Below, piece after piece: positions 1 to 7,950 of a DNA stretch of 16,499 bases. Positions within the stretch are counted from its first letter, which is position 1. Every line of letters starts with the position of its first letter. The position numbers and the translations under genes are program-made. The notes beneath the pieces were generated by a model. The model was not told the origin of the DNA. It was given only the letters and a program-made list of their open reading frames with translations, and searched no databases. This DNA is from Fodinibius sp050117475 (GTDB lineage: Bacteria > Bacteroidota > Rhodothermia > Balneolales > Balneolaceae), in NCBI GenBank assembly GCA_050117475.1, contig JASFMR010000082.1:1-16499 (forward strand), written 5' to 3'.

Positions 1-1212
1 GAGGTTGCAGATGAAATGACCGTTAAAGCGGGACAAAAATGTACTGCTATTCGTCGTTCCCTGGTGCCAAAAGGAAGAGTGGATGATGTTATTGAAGCAC
101 TTAAAAAAAGGCTAAACAGAACAACCATTGGGAATCCGTCTCAAAAGGAAACGCGGATGGGGCCATTAGCTAGCTCCCTGCAAGCTGAACGCTTTGAAAA
201 ACAGATCTCTTCGCTGCTCGAAATGACCGAGTCCGTTTACAATGATGGAAAAGGTCGGCAAGAAGGGGCATATGCCGCCCCGAAAGTGTTGCTTTGTCGT
301 AAGCCACTGGAAGTAGACGACGTTCATAAGGTAGAAGCCTTTGGTCCCATGACAACCATAATGCCGTACGAGGATAACAGTGAAGCCATACAGCTTGCCA
401 ATAAAGCCGATGGTTCGTTGGTTGGATCACTATTTACGGCAAATGATGATATCGCTCGGGAAATTACCCTCGGTTGTGCACCATACCACGGACGGTTTAT
501 GGTCGTTAACAGAGATTGTGCAGAGGAATCCACAGGACATGGCTCCCCTATGCCTCACATGGTCCACGGCGGGCCGGGGCATGCCGGAGGGGGCGAAGAA
601 CTCGGAGGGGCACGTGCCGTACTTCACAATATGCAGAGGGTTGCCCTTCAAGGGTCTCCAACGACTCTAAAAAACATCACCAGACAATATATCAAGGGAG
701 CCAAGACGCGGGAATCAGAAAAACATCCCTTCCAGAAATATTTTGAAGACTTGGAAGTAGGCGAAGCTCTGACAACCCACCGCCGGACCGTAACAGAAGC
801 AGATATTGTAAACTTCGGCGGTGTCAGCGGCGATCACTTTTATGCCCATTATGATGAAATTGCCGCCAGGGACTCCTTTTTCGAGAAACGGGTTGCTCAT
901 GGTTATTTTGTGCTTTCAGCTGCAGCAGGATTATTTGTGCACCCTGCCCCCGGCCCCGTACTGCTAAACTACGGATTAGAAAACCTACGTTTCACAAAGC
1001 CGGTTGCCCCCGGAGATACCATACAAGCCAAATTGATAGTTAAACGAAAAACAGTCCGGCAGAAAAAGGCTAAAGACAAGTATCCATTTGGGATTATCTA
1101 TTGGGATGTAGAAGTCACCAATCAAAATGAGGAAATTGTTGCCGATTACACGATTTTGACGCTGATAAAACGGCGCAACAAGTTGGATATGGATATCTTT
1201 GAAAAAGAATGA
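1..1212 (+). CDS. paaZ: PaaZ, bifunctional aldehyde dehydrogenase / oxepin-CoA hydrolase (5' truncated by window edge)
   Basis: This enzyme opens the oxepin-CoA ring and oxidises the resulting semialdehyde in aerobic phenylacetyl-CoA degradation, in the cytoplasm. The frame is open from base 1, so the gene starts upstream; 403 codons are visible of about 680 usual for the family. The first visible residues include the aldehyde dehydrogenase nucleophile region, KAGQKC, with the catalytic Cys codon at 40-42. The rest of the dehydrogenase domain runs to about base 670. A MaoC-like hydratase domain follows (about 730-1200), with the motif GDHFYAH; its Asp (832-834) and His (847-849) match the known catalytic pair of PaaZ. 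This order of domains is diagnostic. The conserved catalytic Glu and the NAD-binding part lie outside the window. The next gene, a crotonase, starts 35 bases downstream and fits the same pathway. I see no frameshift or damage. Confidence 0.93.
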   Translation, partial: EVADEMTVKAGQKCTAIRRSLVPKGRVDDVIEALKKRLNRTTIGNPSQKETRMGPLASSLQAERFEKQISSLLEMTESVYNDGKGRQEGAYAAPKVLLCRKPLEVDDVHKVEAFGPMTTIMPYEDNSEAIQLANKADGSLVGSLFTANDDIAREITLGCAPYHGRFMVVNRDCAEESTGHGSPMPHMVHGGPGHAGGGEELGGARAVLHNMQRVALQGSPTTLKNITRQYIKGAKTRESEKHPFQKYFEDLEVGEALTTHRRTVTEADIVNFGGVSGDHFYAHYDEIAARDSFFEKRVAHGYFVLSAAAGLFVHPAPGPVLLNYGLENLRFTKPVAPGDTIQAKLIVKRKTVRQKKAKDKYPFGIIYWDVEVTNQNEEIVADYTILTLIKRRNKLDMDIFEKE

Positions 1213-1247
1213 ATTTGAATAAAAGATTAAGGGATAGATAAATATTT

Positions 1248-2009
1248 ATGCCAGAAAACGGAACTATTACTACAAATATAGACAACAACATTGGAACCAT
1301 TGAATTTTACCATCCTAAGGGAAATTCCCTGCCCGGAAAAATGCTGCGGGAGCTTGCCAAAACAATCACAGAAGTTGGGGACAATCCAAATGTTCATGTG
1401 GTCGTTTTGAAAAGCCGGGGGGAAGGAGCTTTCTGTGCCGGAGCCTCCTTTGACGAATTAATTGCCATTGATAACTATGAAGAGGGGAAGCATTTCTTTA
1501 TGGGCTTTGCACTGGTCCTCAATGCCATGCGCAGATGTCCAAAGCTTACTGTTGTTCGTGTTCAAGGTAAAACCGTTGGTGGTGGTGTTGGCGTGGCTTC
1601 AGCCGGAGATTATACGATAGCCCACCAATCCGCTTCTATAAAGTTAAGTGAACTCGCACTGGGTATCGGTCCATTTGTAGTGGGTCCGGCTGTTCGACGC
1701 AAAGTAGGGACGTCAGCCTTTAGTGCCCTCTCTGTTGACGCCAGTAAGTGGTATGATGCCGAATGGGCAAGGGAAAAGGGGCTTTTCTCCAAAGTTTGTG
1801 AAACACATGATGAACTAGACCAAGAAGTTAAGAAGTTGGCCGGCCAGCTTTCTGAATACAGCCCGGAAGCTATGAAAGAACTCAAACATGTTCTTTGGAA
1901 AGAGACCGGAGATTGGAATACACTTCTGGAAGAACGCGCTGAGATCAGCGGCCGACTGGTGCTTTCCGACTTTACCAAAAACTTTATCAAGGAGTTTAAA
2001 AATTCCTGA
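1248..2009 (+). CDS. Enoyl-CoA hydratase/isomerase (crotonase) family protein, phenylacetate-cluster type
   Basis: The 253-residue protein has the crotonase fold signatures: the first oxyanion-hole segment AFCAG (61-65) and the second around the triple glycine (111-113). Crotonases act on acyl-CoA thioesters; next to paaZ, a PaaF/PaaG-like hydratase or isomerase step is the likely role. Aligned by eye to classical enoyl-CoA hydratase, the first catalytic Glu (in the GGGCE motif) is replaced by Gly115, while the second is retained as Glu135 (in KLSEL). Classical hydratases use both; family members that catalyse isomerisation often have only one acid. This favours an isomerase or a specialised hydratase, but substrate cannot be settled. 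The ATG start is 35 bases after the paaZ stop and no strong Shine-Dalgarno is visible. Only 5 bases separate its stop from the next gene, so the three genes are probably co-transcribed. Confidence 0.85.
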   Translation: MPENGTITTNIDNNIGTIEFYHPKGNSLPGKMLRELAKTITEVGDNPNVHVVVLKSRGEGAFCAGASFDELIAIDNYEEGKHFFMGFALVLNAMRRCPKLTVVRVQGKTVGGGVGVASAGDYTIAHQSASIKLSELALGIGPFVVGPAVRRKVGTSAFSALSVDASKWYDAEWAREKGLFSKVCETHDELDQEVKKLAGQLSEYSPEAMKELKHVLWKETGDWNTLLEERAEISGRLVLSDFTKNFIKEFKNS

Positions 2010-2014
2010 GTAAG

Positions 2015-2713
2015 ATGGATTCGTCGGATGTCGAAAAAGGGCTAAATAAGCTCGCTAATCCAGAAATTGCGGAACATTCTAAAAGATTTTTTAAAACAGG
2101 CCCCGGAGAATATGGAGAGGGAGATTCCTTTCTTGGAATACGGGTCCCTGATACCCGAAAAGTAGCGAAAAAATTTAACGATCTTCCTCTTGAAGAAACC
2201 GAACGTCTTCTTCAGTCCCAATACCATGAAGTGAGGCTCTGTGCCTTGATCATCCTCGTAGAAAAATTCCGTACGTCAGAAACCAAAAATAAAGAAAGAA
2301 TCTTTCAGCTTTACCTGGACAATACCCGTTTTATTAATAACTGGGACTTGGTCGATATCTCAGCAGAACATATCATTGGCTCATTTTTGGCAAATAAGAA
2401 TCGTAAGCTATTATACCGCTTGGCGGAGTCACAAGATCTTTGGGAGCGCAGAATTGCAATTATGAGTACGTTCCATTTTGTGAAGAAACAGGAGTTCGAG
2501 GATACGATTAAAATTGCAAAGAGACTATTGCATGATGAGCATGACCTTATCCATAAAGCGGTCGGCTGGATGTTGCGTGAAGTAGGTAAACGAAATCAGG
2601 AAACGGAACAAAAATTTCTCGACAAATGGGCTCGGGAAATGCCCAGAACGATGCTTCGCTATGCTATAGAAAAATTTCCTGAAGAAAAACGAAATTATTA
2701 CCTCTCTTTATAA
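2015..2713 (+). CDS. AlkD-like DNA alkylation repair protein (HEAT-repeat DNA glycosylase)
   Basis: AlkD-family proteins are all-helical HEAT-like glycosylases that remove N3- and N7-alkylated purines from DNA. The 232-residue length is typical. The key residues known from Bacillus cereus AlkD (Trp109, Asp113, Arg148, Trp187) appear here as Trp110 and Asp114 in NNWDLVD, Arg146 (or 145) in LWERRIAI, and Trp185 in KAVGWMLREVGK, so the active site looks intact. The gene starts 5 bases after the crotonase stop on the same strand, suggesting translation from the paa-type transcript. Its TAA stop directly abuts the TAG stop of the convergent kinase gene, leaving no intergenic space, so any transcript terminator must lie inside that kinase's coding region. 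Identification is firm at family level; the lesion spectrum is unknown. Confidence 0.9.
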   Translation: MDSSDVEKGLNKLANPEIAEHSKRFFKTGPGEYGEGDSFLGIRVPDTRKVAKKFNDLPLEETERLLQSQYHEVRLCALIILVEKFRTSETKNKERIFQLYLDNTRFINNWDLVDISAEHIIGSFLANKNRKLLYRLAESQDLWERRIAIMSTFHFVKKQEFEDTIKIAKRLLHDEHDLIHKAVGWMLREVGKRNQETEQKFLDKWAREMPRTMLRYAIEKFPEEKRNYYLSL

Positions 2714-5700
2714 CTAATTATTACTTATCGGTACCGTAAGCGGAGGTTCTTCCTTTTTAAAATCAACAATAAATTCAGTGCCCGAATCATGGCCTATAAT
2801 ATCCAGTTTTCCCCTGAGCTGGTTCGTCAATGTTCGAATCAAAACCATTCCCAGTGATTTCGATTCTACCTGTGCTGCTTCGAAGTCATCAGGAAGTCCA
2901 ATTCCATTATCCCGCACACTCAGTCTGACATTGGAATCATCAATCTTCTTAAAGGCTACCCATATTTTCCCCTCTTCTCGATTTCGGAAGGCATGTTCAA
3001 AAGCATTGCTTATTAATTCATTGACTATCAGTCCACAGGGAATTCCCTGATCTACTCCCAACCTCACATCACCGGTAGATATCTTAACTTCAATTTTTTT
3101 ATTAAACTGACTATTAGAGTACGTAATAACATCTACCAACTCTCTGATATATTTGGAGAAGTCAATTTCCGCCAAGCGATCGTTTTGATATAATTTTTCA
3201 TGGATCATAGAAATAGACTGTATTCGTCGCTGACTTTCTCTTAAAATCTTTGATGAAAAATCGTCAGCCGCATAATCTACCTGGAGCTCCAATAGTCCAG
3301 AAATAACGGCCAAATTATTTTTAACCCTGTGGTGGATTTCCTTAACAAGTACCTCCTTTTCTTCCAGGGCTACTTTCAAATCCTGCGTCTGCTCGTCCAC
3401 CAGTTCCTTCAGTCTATTTTTTTCCAGGAAGTGTATTCTAATGCGTGTATATACATAAACTACCCCAATGAGACCTAAAATAACCAGTCCATAAAACCAA
3501 TATGTTCTCCAAAAAGGGTATGCCACAGAGAAGTAGTAGGAAATACTTTTAGAATAATTGGCTCCCGCATTTTTAGCTTCAACGATAAACGTATAATTTC
3601 CCGGACCCAAATTGGTATAAATGGCAGAATTATGCTTTGTAACCGGCATCCAATCTTGTTCAAATCCTTTGAGTTTAAACCTATACATTACATTTTCAGG
3701 ATTTTCATATGACAATCCCATAAAATTAAATCCATATACATTTTGTCCATATGAAAATTCAACAGGCTTAAACTCGAACATTCCATTATGGTAGCTCATA
3801 GTATCCTGATAATCATGCCAGTTTAGAGGAAGGGAATTCAAGGTTATATTTGTTAAATTTAAAGCCGGCGGCGTAGAAAACCGTTTTAGTTTAGCGGGAT
3901 TTAGATATACTGCTCCCCTCATACTTCCCATCCAAACACCGCCGTGGTCATCGGGTTCCAAGGCATGATAGTTAAACTCCAGCCCAACCCCTTCATTTGA
4001 AAGGGAATAGTGAGCAATATTCATTGTACCTGTTTTCTCATAGGTCGGAACATCCAACATCTGGAGACCCCCATTAGTCCCTTGCCATAGGTATCCCTCA
4101 TTATCGAACCAAAGAAAATGAGTATTGACTAGAACCATGCCGTCACTTTTATCAAAATTATTCACCTCGGCAGGCTTTCCGTTACTCCCCGGCTTAAATT
4201 CAGAAACTCCACCTCCTGTTCCTAGCCATATGTTACCCCCGGGGCCTTCAGTTATATAATTAATTTCATCATGCCCTAACCCATCGGAAACACGAATATT
4301 CTTGAAATGTTTGCCGTCAAAGATACTCAAGCCATAGAGTGTTCCTATCCATTTTATACCCTCATCATCCTCATATATATAATAAACAGTATCATCCGCC
4401 AGTCCATCCTCAGATGTATATTTCCGAACATCATGCGTATCAAGGGAAAGTTCAAAGAGACCCGTTTCAGCACATATCCAAAGATAATTATCTGAATCAA
4501 TATAAAGATCATACACAAATAGATTACCAAGATCATAATCCTTCAAAAAATCTGTAAATGTCTTACCGTCATATCTCATGAGAGAATTATCCGGCATTGT
4601 AACAAGTTTATCCCCATCCGGCAGGCCGACAATATTCCATACATTCGGATTCCGATATTTTTTAGGTAGCGGGTGGGAAGTAAAGGATTGGCCATCAAAA
4701 GACTCAATTCCATAGGTCGTCCCAAACCAAAAAACATTATTTTGATCTTTGTAAATACTTAAAATACCATATTCTTTCGAAGCAGAATCATTGCTATAGA
4801 AAACAAAGCCATCGTCTTTATAAAGGTTAACACCATCACCATCGGTAGCTATCCAGATATGATGCTGCTTGTCTTCAAAGAATTTATAAATATTGTTACT
4901 GCTCAAACCATTTTCTTTGGTAATATGCCTTATATCATTTTTTGAGAGCACAAACACCCCATTCGCCTCAGTACCTATCCAGATTCGGCCATCTGATGAC
5001 TCAAGAATATCAAAAACAGAATTCAGTGAATCACCATCAGCTACAGTAATAGCATCAAAGCTTTGCCCATCAAAAACAGAGACTCCGTTACTGGTGGCAA
5101 TCCATTTATCCCCATTTTCCCTTTCGATAATTTTGTAAGTTTTTCGACCACTTAACCCATCCTCTAGAGTATAACTTTTTAACTCCTTATCTTTATAAAT
5201 TGCAATTCCATTCTGTGTTGCCATCCAGATAGATCCGTCATCATCCTCGAAAAAATCCCAGATGGTATTACTCAGGAGTCCATCCGAGGTAGTCAACCTG
5301 GATACATTTTTACCGTCATAAAAAAATGCTCCTCCTTGCCAAGTACCAAAACACATTTTCCCGTCTCTAAGTTTATCAATACCTGTAACGGGATAATGGT
5401 TCAGGGAATCATCCCTTATGGGATAAATCAAACTATCCCCTTGGAAGGTAGCCACCCCCCCTTTCGAAGTCGCTACCCAAATATTATCATTCGAATCACG
5501 TAAAATTTGTTCAACGGAATTGTCTTTAAGTCCATTTTCCATGGTATAATTAAAAAAATCTTTTCCGTCGAATTTTACCAACCCGCCCCCATATGTTGCC
5601 ATCCATATATAGCCATCTCTTGTTTGAGCTAAATCATGAACCTGGGCTTGAGGCAAGCCGTCGTTAACCGAATAAGTTTTAAAATTATACTCTTGGGCCT

Positions 5701-5815
5701 GTGTCGAATGGCAAAAGAATAAGAACAAAACTAAAAATGGCGGCCATTTTAACTTTCCAAAAAAAGAATAAGGAATTACATCTTTGTAGCTAGAAAAAAG
5801 TGTTTTATACCCCAT
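2714..5815 (-). CDS. Hybrid-type sensor: double propeller (Reg_prop) - Y_Y_Y - transmembrane - HisKA_2 histidine kinase
   Basis: This 1033-residue protein is a membrane sensor kinase. Residues 24-40 are a hydrophobic signal segment ending in AQA/Q. About 14 propeller repeats with roughly 42-residue spacing follow (near 68, 111, 151, 194, 236, 276, 318, 360, 402, 444, 486, 527, 574 and 625), most of the form 'IWxAT..G..FDG', consistent with two seven-bladed propellers in the periplasm. A Y_Y_Y (Ig-like) domain spans about 690-765, a transmembrane helix 773-790 and a short linker 797-820. The HisKA_2 dimerisation domain carries EIHHRVKNN, with His829 the likely phosphoacceptor. The ATPase domain has an N box (932-943), G1 DNGIGLP (969-975) and G2 SLGM (987-990). 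There is no receiver or DNA-binding domain, unlike the hybrid HTCS sensors of Bacteroides. It lies 38 bases downstream of another HisKA_2 kinase. Ligand and partner regulator are unknown. Confidence 0.92.
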   Translation of the reverse strand: MGYKTLFSSYKDVIPYSFFGKLKWPPFLVLFLFFCHSTQAQEYNFKTYSVNDGLPQAQVHDLAQTRDGYIWMATYGGGLVKFDGKDFFNYTMENGLKDNSVEQILRDSNDNIWVATSKGGVATFQGDSLIYPIRDDSLNHYPVTGIDKLRDGKMCFGTWQGGAFFYDGKNVSRLTTSDGLLSNTIWDFFEDDDGSIWMATQNGIAIYKDKELKSYTLEDGLSGRKTYKIIERENGDKWIATSNGVSVFDGQSFDAITVADGDSLNSVFDILESSDGRIWIGTEANGVFVLSKNDIRHITKENGLSSNNIYKFFEDKQHHIWIATDGDGVNLYKDDGFVFYSNDSASKEYGILSIYKDQNNVFWFGTTYGIESFDGQSFTSHPLPKKYRNPNVWNIVGLPDGDKLVTMPDNSLMRYDGKTFTDFLKDYDLGNLFVYDLYIDSDNYLWICAETGLFELSLDTHDVRKYTSEDGLADDTVYYIYEDDEGIKWIGTLYGLSIFDGKHFKNIRVSDGLGHDEINYITEGPGGNIWLGTGGGVSEFKPGSNGKPAEVNNFDKSDGMVLVNTHFLWFDNEGYLWQGTNGGLQMLDVPTYEKTGTMNIAHYSLSNEGVGLEFNYHALEPDDHGGVWMGSMRGAVYLNPAKLKRFSTPPALNLTNITLNSLPLNWHDYQDTMSYHNGMFEFKPVEFSYGQNVYGFNFMGLSYENPENVMYRFKLKGFEQDWMPVTKHNSAIYTNLGPGNYTFIVEAKNAGANYSKSISYYFSVAYPFWRTYWFYGLVILGLIGVVYVYTRIRIHFLEKNRLKELVDEQTQDLKVALEEKEVLVKEIHHRVKNNLAVISGLLELQVDYAADDFSSKILRESQRRIQSISMIHEKLYQNDRLAEIDFSKYIRELVDVITYSNSQFNKKIEVKISTGDVRLGVDQGIPCGLIVNELISNAFEHAFRNREEGKIWVAFKKIDDSNVRLSVRDNGIGLPDDFEAAQVESKSLGMVLIRTLTNQLRGKLDIIGHDSGTEFIVDFKKEEPPLTVPISNN

Positions 5816-5853
5816 GATGGGCTCAAATGATAGTTAACAATTACAGAACTATT

Positions 5854-7689
5854 TTATTGATTCTGGATACCTTCCACCTCAAAAGTTATGTTCACTTTGG
5901 CCCCATCATCATTTGAAATGCTTAAATCGGCCTTTAGCTGATTACTTAGGGTTTCAATAAGAGACATACCCAGTGAATCCGAATCGGAAGCGTCTGCCGG
6001 AAAGCCCCTCCCATCATCCCAAACCTGGAGAGTAACCTTATCCCCAGACTTCTTCATTGAAACTTCAATTGTGCCTTCTGCCGTCCCTTCAAACGCATGT
6101 TTAAAGGAGTTAACCACTAACTCGTTAACCAACAGAGAACAAGGAATAGCTTGGTTAATATTCAACACAATATTTTCCAAGTCTGTAACAACATGAATAC
6201 TTGATTTTTCCCTCAAGTAGGTATTGCTTACGGCATCGAGCAAATCCTTTATGTATTTGTCAAAGTCAATATACGAAAGACTCTCGGACTGGTATAATTT
6301 TTCATGAACCAATGCGATACTGCGAACTCTTAACTGGCTTTGCTGCAAAGCAGAAATAGCAGACTCATTATCTGAATCCCAGATTTGCATTTGTAATAAT
6401 CCTGATATAACAGCAAGGTTATTCTTAACACGATGATGAATTTCTGCCAGTAACACCTCTTTTTCTTTCAGGGATTGTGCTATCTTTCGCTGGGCCTCCT
6501 TTTCGGAACTGATATTGCTTGCTACAATTACATATCCCTCTACATCCCCATTTCGGCCGGTAAGCGAACCCTTGGATACACTGACAGGAATCTCACCTTC
6601 ATCATCAGCAAGTCTTGTATTCCGACTCTTAATCTTCTGGAAACCTTTGTCGGTGTTTCCAGTTAAATCAGCATCTCCATCATTTTTAAAAAGGGAATGT
6701 ACATTTCTTCCCAGCAATTCCTCTTCAGGCTCTTTCAACATATCCAGCCCGGCAGAATTAACCCTTGTGATGATGTAATCTTTATCTGTAACAATAAGCA
6801 GATCAGCCATCGATTCAATAATCGAGTCTACATAATCTCTTGATACGGTCGTCCGGCTCAAACTTTCAGCCATGTGATTGAAGGTTTGGCTTAACTGGCC
6901 TAGTTCATCGTTAGAATCATAATCAATTCGATCATCTAAATTGCCCTCCCCGATATTTTTAGCTGCATGGGCAATTTTTTGAATGGGGTCTGCTATTGAA
7001 TGATATAAGAAGAGGGTGAGAGATAATATAATTACCAAAATAATTACCGTGGCCCCGCCCCAGATCCAACTGAATTTAGCCAGTCTGTTGTTAAGGGATT
7101 TAATACGTTGCTCGTGATTAACCTGGATTTGAGTGCGAACTCGTTCTATGAGTGGCAATAAATTGGTACGAAAATAAGGTTCAATCGTAACTGTAAAGAA
7201 CTCCTTTCCATCCTTGTAACTTTCGGAGCTAAGAGTCTGAAGTTGTTTTATCAAAGAACGATAAATGCCAAACTTATTATCCAATTTATCCAGCAAAGAG
7301 TCAACCTGGCTAGCGTCTGCCGAACCCTCAAAAAATTGTGGATGCTCTTTTTCAATTAAATGCTTTGCTTCCAAAAGACTTTCATGGAAATTCTCAAGGG
7401 CCGAATCGATGTTCTTAATCACCACCTCATTCGACATTGAGCCCCTACTAAAATTCATAGACAGGCTGCGTCTATATTTATCTTCCAATAAATATTGAGT
7501 TTTAGTCAGACTGCGGTATAATTGTAGTCCCATTTCGCCGGCACGCTCAATTTCTTCAATAGCCTGCCTACTTTCGCTTGTAGCTTGATTTTTGACGGCT
7601 TCATTGACATATGTAGAGGCTACCCCAATACCCCCCACCAAAAAAACAACAACCGAAAAACTTAAAATTAATTTTGTTCTTAGTTTCAT
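5854..7689 (-). CDS. Membrane sensor histidine kinase: TM - sensor - TM - HAMP - PAS - HisKA_2 - HATPase
   Basis: The 611-residue kinase has a first membrane helix at about 8-26, a helical periplasmic sensor region (about 30-205), a second helix at 210-230, and a HAMP linker (about 231-283, with DPIQKIA and DELGQL). A PAS domain follows (about 285-395), then the HisKA_2 domain with EIHHRVKNN (likely phosphoacceptor His419). The ATPase domain has an N box (522-533), G1 DDGRGFP (558-564) and G2 SLGM (572-575). The kinase core is closely similar to that of the downstream propeller kinase, including the shared NNLAVISGLL and HEKLYQ segments and an IPC motif just before the N box, so the two are probably paralogues with different sensor halves. 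HisKA_2 kinases usually signal to a separate receiver protein or general stress response regulator; none is in the window. Its upstream gap (7690-7950) would hold the promoter for both kinases. Confidence 0.92.
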   Translation of the reverse strand: MKLRTKLILSFSVVVFLVGGIGVASTYVNEAVKNQATSESRQAIEEIERAGEMGLQLYRSLTKTQYLLEDKYRRSLSMNFSRGSMSNEVVIKNIDSALENFHESLLEAKHLIEKEHPQFFEGSADASQVDSLLDKLDNKFGIYRSLIKQLQTLSSESYKDGKEFFTVTIEPYFRTNLLPLIERVRTQIQVNHEQRIKSLNNRLAKFSWIWGGATVIILVIILSLTLFLYHSIADPIQKIAHAAKNIGEGNLDDRIDYDSNDELGQLSQTFNHMAESLSRTTVSRDYVDSIIESMADLLIVTDKDYIITRVNSAGLDMLKEPEEELLGRNVHSLFKNDGDADLTGNTDKGFQKIKSRNTRLADDEGEIPVSVSKGSLTGRNGDVEGYVIVASNISSEKEAQRKIAQSLKEKEVLLAEIHHRVKNNLAVISGLLQMQIWDSDNESAISALQQSQLRVRSIALVHEKLYQSESLSYIDFDKYIKDLLDAVSNTYLREKSSIHVVTDLENIVLNINQAIPCSLLVNELVVNSFKHAFEGTAEGTIEVSMKKSGDKVTLQVWDDGRGFPADASDSDSLGMSLIETLSNQLKADLSISNDDGAKVNITFEVEGIQNQ

Positions 7690-7950
7690 GCGGTTTATTA
7701 GACTACTAAACTTACTTTGCCATCCCGTAACATCTTTCTACAGAAATAATATTATTCATACATAATCGATTACTGGCGTATCTGACTAAATAATAAAAAA
7801 AATCATTTATTTGAATTTACTCTTGCCAAAAAGACTTTACGACAAACCTCCGGAATAGTCGATGCCATTCATTTATTCAATAACTAACGATCACATATAC
7901 ATTTTTTCTCAAAGGGAAAAGGATTCGCCGGTTAAACAAACAAGTTGTTA
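7690..7950. other. Intergenic region upstream of the kinase pair; no gene seen
   Basis: These 261 bases lie between the E1 gene and the first kinase, both on the minus strand. The region is AT-rich, with a run of eight A at about 7795-7803 beside weak AT-only inverted repeats. No good rho-independent terminator for the E1 gene and no convincing -35/-10 pair for the kinases was found by eye. It should nevertheless contain the kinase promoter. No reading frame here looks like a real gene. Confidence 0.5.

Noticed and set aside
1610..1990. 126-codon frame on the minus strand
   Set aside because: It lies wholly within the crotonase gene, in a shadow frame, and resembles no known protein.
7780..7830. 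AT-rich inverted repeat with an A/T run as a terminator or promoter
   Set aside because: The pairing is A-T only and short, with no clear hairpin and no consensus promoter elements; too weak to call.
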